The notes beneath the pieces were generated by a model. It did not search any database, had not been told where the DNA came from, and worked only from the letters and a program-made list of their open reading frames with translations. Shown piece after piece: positions 58,018 to 64,000 of a stretch of DNA of 64,000 bases. Origin of the DNA: Bacillota bacterium (GTDB lineage Bacteria; Bacillota; Clostridia; Oscillospirales; Oscillospiraceae); NCBI GenBank assembly GCA_030535235.1, contig JAUNCL010000008.1, positions 1 to 64,000 on the forward strand. Reading direction: 5' to 3'. A program made the position numbers and the translations under genes. Each line of letters begins with the position of its first letter. The stretch's first letter is position 1.

Positions 58018-58046
58018 TTGCATCCCAGGCCGATTCACGGTACAAT
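58018..58046 (+). promoter_or_regulatory. Promoter of the RsmH-like gene
   Basis: -35 TTGCAT (58018-58023), 17-bp spacer, -10 TACAAT (58041-58046). Confidence 0.7.
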
Positions 58047-58078
58047 AGCCAAGATATAAAATAAAGGAGCTGATCTCC

Positions 58079-59116
58079 ATGGAACAGGAGCACAAGCGCC
58101 GGGTCCGTTACAAAGGCACCCACCCCCGGAACTATCAGGAGAAATACAAGGAGCTGAACCCCGAAAAGTACCAGGAGGACGTGGAGAAGATCCTCCGCAG
58201 CGGCAAGACCCCCGCCGGGATGCACCGCTCCATCATGGTACAGGAGATCCTGGACTTTTTGGATATCCAGCCCGGGCAGACCGGCCTGGACGCCACCCTG
58301 GGCTACGGCGGCCACACCCGAAAAATGCTGGAACAGCTCCAGGGCCGGGGCCACCTGTACGCCACCGACGTGGACCCCATCGAATCGGAAAAGACCCAGG
58401 CCCGTCTGGCGGCCCTGGGCTACGGCCCCGAAATTCTCACCATCCGGCGGATGAACTTCGCCGACCTGGACCAGGTGGCCCCCGGGGTACCGTTCGACTT
58501 CGTCCTGGCTGACCTGGGGGTGTCCTCCATGCAGATTGACAACCCGGAGCGGGGATTTACCTTCAAGCACGACGGCCCCCTGGACCTGCGGCTGGACCCC
58601 ACCGCCGGGGTCCCTGCTGCCCAGCGCCTGCGGGAGCTGGACCGGGAGGAGATGGCCGCCATGCTGGTGGAGAATTCTGACGAGCCCTACGCCGACCAAA
58701 TCGCCAAAACCATCACGGCGATTTTCAAGAAGGGCGGCGCCATCGAGACCACCCGGCAGTTGGCCGATGCCGTGGAGCAGGCTCTGTCCTTCCTGCCCCC
58801 CAAGGAGCGGAAGGAAGGGGTCAAAAAAGCCTGTCAGCGGACCTTCCAGGCCCTGCGGATCGATGTGAACAGCGAGTTTGAAGTCCTCTACGCCTTTCTG
58901 GAAAAGCTGCCCACCGTCCTGAAGCCCGGCGGCAAGGCGGCAATCCTCACCTTCCACTCCGGCGAGGACCGGTTGGTGAAGCAATCCTTCCGTCAGCTCC
59001 AGCGGGAGGGAATTTACCGTGATGCGGCCAAAGAGGTGATTCGTCCCTCCGCCGAGGAGTGTTTTCAGAACCCCCGGGCCCGCTCCACCAAGCTGCGCTG
59101 GGCCATCAAAGCCTGA
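58079..59116 (+). CDS. rsmH: RsmH/MraW-family rRNA methyltransferase, outside the division cluster
   Basis: A 345-residue SAM-dependent methyltransferase of the family that N4-methylates C1402 of 16S rRNA. Landmarks are HRSIMVQEILDFL, LDATLGYGGHTRKML (SAM motif I), YATDVDPIE, FDFVLADLGVSSMQIDNPERGFTF, GPLDLRLDP and the C-terminal LKPGGKAAILTFHSGEDRLVKQSF. It has a basic N-terminal extension of about 45 residues and is not next to ftsL, pbp or mraY genes, as canonical rsmH is. It may therefore be a second, specialised copy with another target. Confidence 0.88.
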   Translation: MEQEHKRRVRYKGTHPRNYQEKYKELNPEKYQEDVEKILRSGKTPAGMHRSIMVQEILDFLDIQPGQTGLDATLGYGGHTRKMLEQLQGRGHLYATDVDPIESEKTQARLAALGYGPEILTIRRMNFADLDQVAPGVPFDFVLADLGVSSMQIDNPERGFTFKHDGPLDLRLDPTAGVPAAQRLRELDREEMAAMLVENSDEPYADQIAKTITAIFKKGGAIETTRQLADAVEQALSFLPPKERKEGVKKACQRTFQALRIDVNSEFEVLYAFLEKLPTVLKPGGKAAILTFHSGEDRLVKQSFRQLQREGIYRDAAKEVIRPSAEECFQNPRARSTKLRWAIKA

Positions 59117-59121
59117 CAGAT

Positions 59122-59167
59122 CCCCTTCCGGGCCACCTCTCTGGTGAACCCCGGAAGGGGTTTTCTT
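59122..59167 (+). terminator. Terminator of the RsmH-like gene
   Basis: 11-bp arms CCCCTTCCGGG (59122-59132) and CCCGGAAGGGG (59150-59160), then TTTTCTT. Confidence 0.8.
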
Positions 59168-59189
59168 ATGGGAAGTAGCCGGTGTCCTC

Positions 59190-59218
59190 TTGACAAAACC
59201 TTTCAGTTACCCTATGAT
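59190..59218 (+). promoter_or_regulatory. Promoter of the feo operon
   Basis: -35 TTGACA (59190-59195), 17-bp spacer, -10 TATGAT (59213-59218). No iron-repressor box was recognised with confidence. Confidence 0.7.
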
Positions 59219-59275
59219 AACTTACAGGCAAATTCGTCCATCCTTCGACTTTATTTCACAGAGAGGACACCTGCT

Positions 59276-61636
59276 ATGACCCTGAAAGATTTGGAGCTGG
59301 GCGCCTCCGCCGTCATTACGGCAGTGGGCGGCGAGGGCTCCCTCCGGCAGCATTTTTTAGATATGGGTGTGATCCCCGGCGCGGAGGTCACACTGATGAA
59401 ATACGCCCCCATGGGGGACCCCATGGAGCTGCGCATCCACGGCTATGAGCTGACCCTTCGGCTGGCGGATGCGGAAAAGATCAACATTCAGCCCGCCCCC
59501 CGGCGGGAAGCCAGACCCCAGGAGACCACCCCCTCCCAGGGTGAATCCCTGGCCCACCCCGGTCTGGGCGAGGGGGGCAAGTACCATGTGAAGGCCGATG
59601 AAAATCCCCTGCCTGAGGGGACCCAGCTGACCTTCGCCCTGGCCGGCAACCAGAACTGCGGGAAGACCACCCTCTTCAACCAGCTCACCGGCTCCAACCA
59701 GCACGTGGGCAACTTCCCCGGCGTCACTGTGGACCGGAAAAACGGCGAGATCCGGGGCCACGGCAACACCCTGGTCACCGACCTGCCCGGCATCTACTCC
59801 CTCTCCCCCTATACCAGCGAGGAGATCGTCTCCCGCCAGTTCATTTTAGAGGAGAAGCCCACGGGCATCATCAACATCGTGGACGCCACCAATATCGAGC
59901 GGAACCTCTACCTCACCATGCAGCTCATGGAACTGGACGTCCCCATGGTCCTGGCCCTGAACATGATGGACGAGGTCCGGGGCAACGGCGGCTCCATCCA
60001 CATCAACGAGATGGAGGAGTTTCTGGGCATCCCGGTGGTCCCCATCGTGGCCGCCAGAAACGAGGGCGTGGAGGAGCTGGTGCGCCACGCTCTCCACATC
60101 GCCCAGTACCAGGAGCGACCCGGCCGCACGGATTTCTGTGACAAGGACGACCACGGCGGGGCGGTCCACCGCTGTCTCCACGGCATTATGCACCTGATCG
60201 AGGACCACGCCAAAATCGCCGGGATCCCGGTCCGCTTCGCCGCCAGCAAGCTGGTGGAGGGGGATGCCCTGGTGCTGGAGGCCCTGAATCTGACCCAGAA
60301 CGAAAAGGAGATGCTGGAGCACATCATCTGCCAGATGGAGGAGGAGCGGGGCCTGGACCGGGCCGCCGCCATCGCCGACATGCGGTTCTCCTTCATCCAA
60401 AAGCTCTGCGGCCAGACGGTGGTAAAGCCCAGGGAGAGCAAGGAGCACGAGCGCAGCCGGAAGATCGACAGGTTCCTCACCGGCAAGTACACCGCCCTCC
60501 CCGCCTTCGTTGGCATCATGGCCCTGGTCTTCTTCCTGACCTTCAACGTGGTCGGTGCCTGGCTCCAGGGCCTGCTGGAGGAGGGGATCGGGTGGTTCAC
60601 AGCAGTCACCGACAGCGCCCTCACCGCCTGGAAGGTCAACGGGACCCTCCACAGTCTGATTATCGACGGCATCTTCAGCGGCGTGGGCAGCGTGCTGAGC
60701 TTTGTCCCCATCATCGTGGTTCTCTTCTTCTTCCTGTCCCTGCTGGAGGACAGCGGCTACATGGCCCGGGTGGCCTTCGTGATGGACAAGCTTCTGCGAA
60801 AAATCGGTCTCTCCGGCCGGAGCATCGTCCCCATGCTGGTGGGCTTCGGCTGCACAGTGCCCGGAGTCATGGCCAGCCGGACCCTGCCCTCAGCCCGGGA
60901 CCGGAAGATGACCATCATGCTCACCCCCTTCATGAGCTGCTCGGCCAAGCTGCCCATCTACGGGTTCTTCACCGCCATCTTTTTCCCGGGGCGGGGCGGC
61001 CTCATCATGGTGGGGCTGTACTTCCTGGGGATCCTGGTGGGCATCCTGGCGGCCCTGGTGTCCAAGAACATCATGTTCCGGGGGGAGGCCGTCCCCTTTG
61101 TCATGGAGCTGCCCAACTATCGGCTGCCCGGCCTGAAAAATGTCTCCCACCTCCTGTGGGACAAGGCCAAAGACTTTCTCCAGCGGGCCTTTACTGTTAT
61201 CTTCCTGGCCACCATCGTGGTCTGGTTCCTCCAGACCTTTGACTTCCACCTGAACCTGGTCAGCGACTCCCAGTTCAGTATGCTGGCTGTGGTGGCTGGC
61301 ATGCTCTCTCCCCTGCTGGCCCCCCTGGGCTTCGGCGATTGGCGGGTCTCCACCGCCCTGATCGCCGGGTTCATGGCCAAGGAGAGCGTGGTCTCCACCC
61401 TCTCCGTCCTCTTCGGCGACACCGGGACCATGCTGACTGTCCTCTCCCCCCTGGCAGCGGCCTCCCTGCTGGTCTTCTGCCTGCTCTACACCCCCTGCGT
61501 GGCGGCCATAGCCTCGGTGAAACGGGAGCTGGGGGGCAAGTGGGCCCTGGCCATGGTCATCGGGCAGTGTCTCATCGCCTGGGTCTGCGCCTTTGCTGTC
61601 CGGCTCGTCGGTCTGCTGCTGGGGGTGGGACTGTGA
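59276..61636 (+). CDS. feoB: FeoA-FeoB fusion ferrous iron transporter
   Basis: A 786-residue protein fusing FeoA and FeoB. Residues 1-78 are a FeoA SH3-like domain (TLKDLELGASAVITAVGGEGSLRQHFLDMGVIPGAEV). A 45-residue linker leads to the FeoB G domain, with G1 GNQNCGKTTLFN (serine replaced by Cys-Gly), G3 DLPG, G4 NMMD. The membrane part has the Gate motifs GFGCTVPGVMASRTL and CSAKLPIYGF, and about ten helices. It imports Fe2+ across the cytoplasmic membrane. The start at 59276 is after the promoter and puts Met at the FeoA start; RBS GAGAGGA. The next small gene overlaps its stop. Confidence 0.95.
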   Translation: MTLKDLELGASAVITAVGGEGSLRQHFLDMGVIPGAEVTLMKYAPMGDPMELRIHGYELTLRLADAEKINIQPAPRREARPQETTPSQGESLAHPGLGEGGKYHVKADENPLPEGTQLTFALAGNQNCGKTTLFNQLTGSNQHVGNFPGVTVDRKNGEIRGHGNTLVTDLPGIYSLSPYTSEEIVSRQFILEEKPTGIINIVDATNIERNLYLTMQLMELDVPMVLALNMMDEVRGNGGSIHINEMEEFLGIPVVPIVAARNEGVEELVRHALHIAQYQERPGRTDFCDKDDHGGAVHRCLHGIMHLIEDHAKIAGIPVRFAASKLVEGDALVLEALNLTQNEKEMLEHIICQMEEERGLDRAAAIADMRFSFIQKLCGQTVVKPRESKEHERSRKIDRFLTGKYTALPAFVGIMALVFFLTFNVVGAWLQGLLEEGIGWFTAVTDSALTAWKVNGTLHSLIIDGIFSGVGSVLSFVPIIVVLFFFLSLLEDSGYMARVAFVMDKLLRKIGLSGRSIVPMLVGFGCTVPGVMASRTLPSARDRKMTIMLTPFMSCSAKLPIYGFFTAIFFPGRGGLIMVGLYFLGILVGILAALVSKNIMFRGEAVPFVMELPNYRLPGLKNVSHLLWDKAKDFLQRAFTVIFLATIVVWFLQTFDFHLNLVSDSQFSMLAVVAGMLSPLLAPLGFGDWRVSTALIAGFMAKESVVSTLSVLFGDTGTMLTVLSPLAAASLLVFCLLYTPCVAAIASVKRELGGKWALAMVIGQCLIAWVCAFAVRLVGLLLGVGL

Positions 61637-61779
61637 ATCTCCCCTCCCTTGTCCTCCTTCTGCTCCTCCTGGCCGCTGTGGCCCTGGCCCTCCGGTCCAT
61701 CCGGAAAAGGGGGGCCTCCTGCGGGTCCTGCGACGGCTGCTGTGCCGCCTGCCGGAGGGACTGCGGCAAAGAGCAATAA
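61633..61779 (+). CDS. FeoB-associated Cys-rich membrane protein
   Basis: A 48-residue protein starting at GTG overlapping the feoB stop (GTGA). One membrane helix (about residues 4-20) is followed by a basic stretch and a Cys-rich tail CGSCDGCCAACRRDCGKE with six cysteines. This is the small partner often found behind feoB in Firmicutes, playing the FeoC-like role at the transporter, perhaps by metal or cluster binding. Confidence 0.88.
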   Translation: MNLPSLVLLLLLLAAVALALRSIRKRGASCGSCDGCCAACRRDCGKEQ

Positions 61780-61816
61780 GCCTCTTATTCTTTCTTCACT
61801 TTCTTCTTATAAAAGG

Positions 61817-61845
61817 TTGCAAAAAAGCAAAAAGTACGATACAAT
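61817..61845 (+). promoter_or_regulatory. Promoter of the NSS transporter gene
   Basis: -35 TTGCAA (61817-61822), 17-bp spacer, -10 TACAAT (61840-61845). Confidence 0.7.
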
Positions 61846-61901
61846 TCAACATACTGTCTGTATTGTTACAGAGGGATAATATTTTGTAGGGAGAAGAAAC
61901 T

Positions 61902-63272
61902 ATGGAACGAGAACGTTTAGGCAGCCGTCTCGGCTTTATTCTGCTGAGCGCCGGTTGTGCGATTGGTGTGGGAAACGTGTGGAAATTCCCATACATGGCA
62001 GGGCAGTACGGCGGCGGCGCCTTCGTGCTGATCTACCTGTTTTTCCTGGTCATCCTGGGCCTGCCCATGCTGACCATTGAGTTTTCCCTGGGCCGCGCCA
62101 GCCAGAAGAGCCCCGTCATGCTCTATCAGCAGCTGGAGACCAAGGGGAGCAAGTGGCACCTCCACGGCTACGCCTGCATGATCGGCAACTATGTGCTGAT
62201 GATGTTTTACACCACCGTGGCCGGCTGGATGGTCCAGTATTTCGTCAACACCGCCCGGGGTAAATTCACCGGTATGGACCCGGAGCAGGTGGGTGAGGCC
62301 TTCGGTGCGGTCTGCGCCAACCCCACCACCATGATTCTCTATACCTCTCTGGTGGTCATCATCGGCTTTTTCGTCTGCTCCTTCAGCCTGCAAAAGGGCC
62401 TGGAGCGGGTCACCAAGTACATGATGCTGGCCCTGCTGGCCATCATGGTCCTGCTGGCTGTTCACAGTTTCACCATGAACGGGGCCTCCGAGGGTCTGTC
62501 CTTCTACTTAAAGCCTGACTTGGGCAAGATGCGGGAGATCGGCATGGGCAACGTCATCGTGGGCGCCATGAATCAGGCTTTCTTTACCTTGAGTCTCGGC
62601 ATCGGCCCCATGGCCATCTTTGGCAGCTATCTGGACAAGAAGCGCTCCCTCATGGGGGAGTCTTTGAACGTGGTTTTGCTGGACACCTTCGTGGCTCTGA
62701 CCTCCGGTCTCATCATCTTCCCCGCCTGCTTTACCTACAATGTTGAGGTAGGAGCAGGCCCCAGCCTGATCTTTGTGACCCTGCCCAATGTGTTCAACAA
62801 CATGCCCCTGGGCAACCTGTGGGGGACCCTGTTCTTCATCTTTATGACCTTCGCGGCCCTGTCCACCGTCTTCGCCGTGTTTGAGAACATTCTGGCCTGC
62901 TGCATGGACCTGTTCGGCTGGAGCCGAAAAAAGGCCTGCGTCATCAACTGCGTGGCCCTGATCATTCTGTCCCTGCCCTGCGCCCTGGGCTTCAATGTCC
63001 TCTCCGGCATCCATCCCCTGGGTGGCTCCACCAACATACTGGATCTGGAGGACTTCCTGGTCAGCAACATCCTGCTGCCCCTGGGCTCCGTGGCCTTCCT
63101 CCTCTTCGCCACCTCCAAGCGTGGCTGGGGCTGGAAGAATCTTATGGCCGAGGCCAACGCCGGCAACGGCCTCAAGCTCAAAAACTGGATGCGGGGCTAT
63201 ATCACCTATGTGCTGCCCGTCATCGTTCTGGCCCTCTTTGTCATCGGCATCATCTCCTATTTCAGCCACTGA
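61902..63272 (+). CDS. Neurotransmitter:sodium symporter (NSS) family transporter
   Basis: A 456-residue Na+-coupled amino-acid transporter of the LeuT fold with eleven or twelve helices. Helix 1 has GFILLSAGCAIGVGNVWKFPYMAGQYGGGAF, which holds the Na+ and substrate sites of the family. Helix 6 and 8 regions appear as AMNQAFFTLSLGIGPMAIFGSYL and MTFAALSTVFAVFENILA. The length fits bacterial members such as TnaT and MhsT. The substrate is probably a hydrophobic amino acid but cannot be fixed. AGGGAG precedes the ATG. Confidence 0.93.
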   Translation: MERERLGSRLGFILLSAGCAIGVGNVWKFPYMAGQYGGGAFVLIYLFFLVILGLPMLTIEFSLGRASQKSPVMLYQQLETKGSKWHLHGYACMIGNYVLMMFYTTVAGWMVQYFVNTARGKFTGMDPEQVGEAFGAVCANPTTMILYTSLVVIIGFFVCSFSLQKGLERVTKYMMLALLAIMVLLAVHSFTMNGASEGLSFYLKPDLGKMREIGMGNVIVGAMNQAFFTLSLGIGPMAIFGSYLDKKRSLMGESLNVVLLDTFVALTSGLIIFPACFTYNVEVGAGPSLIFVTLPNVFNNMPLGNLWGTLFFIFMTFAALSTVFAVFENILACCMDLFGWSRKKACVINCVALIILSLPCALGFNVLSGIHPLGGSTNILDLEDFLVSNILLPLGSVAFLLFATSKRGWGWKNLMAEANAGNGLKLKNWMRGYITYVLPVIVLALFVIGIISYFSH

Positions 63273-63284
63273 GTTTTCCTGTTC

Positions 63285-63320
63285 ATCCCCACCGGAAACC
63301 AAGTCCGGTGGGGATTTTTC
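63285..63320 (+). terminator. Terminator of the NSS gene
   Basis: 12-bp arms ATCCCCACCGGA (63285-63296) and TCCGGTGGGGAT (63304-63315), then TTTTC. Confidence 0.85.
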
Positions 63321-63400
63321 TATACAAACACAGCGAACCTTGACGAAAAGAGGGGTTTTGGATAAAATAAAGCTGATACTCTCATAACCAGAGGAAGAAC

Positions 63401-63900
63401 ATGGAAAACGCAAAGATGTTACAGTTTCGCATGGCGGTTCCCGCAGATACCGATTGTGTAATTTCCATCGTCCGGCGGGCTGTCATTCACATGAGACAAC
63501 AAGGAATCGAGCAATGGGAGGAGATGTATCCCACCAAAGAAATCCTGGCCCAGGATATCCAAAATCACCACATGTATGTGGGGGTGCTGTCCCAGCGCAT
63601 CGTTTTATTGTATGTAATAAACCAAGCGTGTGACGCAGCGTACGTCAATGGAAGGCTGCGGATCCCTGGTGCGTAGTGCACCGTCTCTGCGTAGACCCCA
63701 ACTTTCAGAACCTTGGTCTGGCCGCCCAGGCAATGAAGCATCTGGAGCACCAAGCCTATACCCTTGGGTTTCGGTCCGTGCGTCTGGATGCGTTCCACTA
63801 TAATCCCTATGCCCTGCGTCTCTACCAAAGATTGGGATATACTACCGTTGGCTTTGCCCAGTGGCGGAAAGGAAGGTTTCACCTGATGGAAAAGGATCTG
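63401..63900 (+). pseudogene. GNAT acetyltransferase gene with a frameshift
   Basis: The first frame (63401-63676) gives a GNAT N-terminus (LQFRMAVPADTDCVISIVRRAVIHMRQQG and VGVLSQRIVLLYVINQACDAAY) and then runs into a stop. The next frame, from about 63649, continues the fold: WKAADPWCVVHRLCVDPNF, QNLGLAAQAMKHLEHQA (acetyl-CoA loop), NPYALRLYQRLGYTTVGF and FHLMEKDL. One base appears to be missing near 63645-63649. Intact, the protein would be about 165 residues. It could be a true mutation or a sequencing error. Confidence 0.8.
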
Positions 63901-64000
63901 ACGTCCCCTTTCTCCACTGCCTTCGCCCGGGGAGAACGCTTTCTCATGGAGGGGGCGCTGGGCGAGCGGCTGAAGCGGGAATTTGGACTACTCCCTCACC
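63886..64000 (+). CDS. Start of a homocysteine S-methyltransferase-like gene (cut by window end)
   Basis: In frame with the second half of the GNAT gene, without a stop, the sequence goes on to FLMEGALGERLKREFGLLPH, similar to the start of homocysteine S-methyltransferase-type proteins (from memory of the LMEGA...ERL pattern). Either a separate gene begins at an ATG at 63886, with AAGGAAGG upstream, or at 63946, overlapping the GNAT end, or the two are fused. Only 38 residues are visible, so the call is tentative. Confidence 0.45.
   Translation, partial: MEKDLTSPFSTAFARGERFLMEGALGERLKREFGLLPH

Overview
The window reads as chromosome of a strictly anaerobic, GC-rich gut Firmicute of the Oscillospiraceae type (Flavonifractor / Pseudoflavonifractor / Lawsonibacter-like). 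This is inferred from the high GC with Firmicute gene families: meso-diaminopimelate dehydrogenase, type III glutamine synthetase, ABC-F proteins, a HgdC-type activator, a FeoA-FeoB fusion with a Cys-rich partner, and an ANTAR-regulated nitrogen regulon. Promoters are mostly sigma-A type with a 17-bp spacer. No rRNA, tRNA or CRISPR array was recognised.

Layout. 1-12.8 kb: an iron alcohol dehydrogenase with a divergent MerR regulator and a 19-bp-spacer MerR promoter; ddh; an ABC-F ATPase; a membrane protein; a GNAT enzyme; a BceAB-like ABC exporter facing a LytTR response regulator/GHKL kinase pair; and a GMP synthase lacking its glutaminase domain. 12.8-15.4 kb: an AT-richer insert with a mobile-element remnant, a MATE pump and its TetR regulator with a perfect palindromic operator. 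15.5-22.5 kb: a radical SAM/SPASM enzyme facing a cysteine-less look-alike, then a TetR gene and a four-gene operon of VTT protein, two DUF2229-like proteins and a HgdC-type activator. 22.7-29.0 kb: a second ABC-F protein, TrxB, a nuclease lipoprotein, a PHP phosphoesterase and an amidohydrolase.

29.0-37.5 kb: a TPP-riboswitch-controlled thiamin operon (thiS, thiF, thiG, thiH, tenI, thiE, thiD, tenA, thiZ, thiX, thiY). It makes the thiazole moiety but lacks thiC, so the pyrimidine is probably salvaged through TenA and the ThiXYZ transporter. An MFS pump follows.

39.1-53.9 kb: a nitrogen block and the most interesting part. Three consecutive transcription units (glnN-asnB; a 1,566-residue fusion protein with an LDH/MDH-like enzyme and a flavodoxin-like reductase; glnA-ANTAR regulator-pyrG) each start with a TTGAC(A/T)-17-TA(T/A)A(G/A)T promoter. 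Each has a short leader in which a hexaloop hairpin overlaps the 5' arm of an intrinsic terminator. The third unit encodes an ANTAR RNA-binding antiterminator with a degenerate receiver domain. The fusion protein joins an HD hydrolase, a helical-repeat region, a nucleotidyltransferase, a GNAT-like part and a phosphoribosyltransferase-like part. It appears to be an undescribed nucleotide or cofactor system under nitrogen control.

54-64 kb: cardiolipin synthase, a nicotinamidase-like hydrolase, an exonuclease, a FliB-like protein, an RsmH-family methyltransferase, feoAB with its Cys-rich partner, an NSS amino-acid/Na+ symporter, a frameshifted GNAT gene and the start of a homocysteine methyltransferase-like gene.
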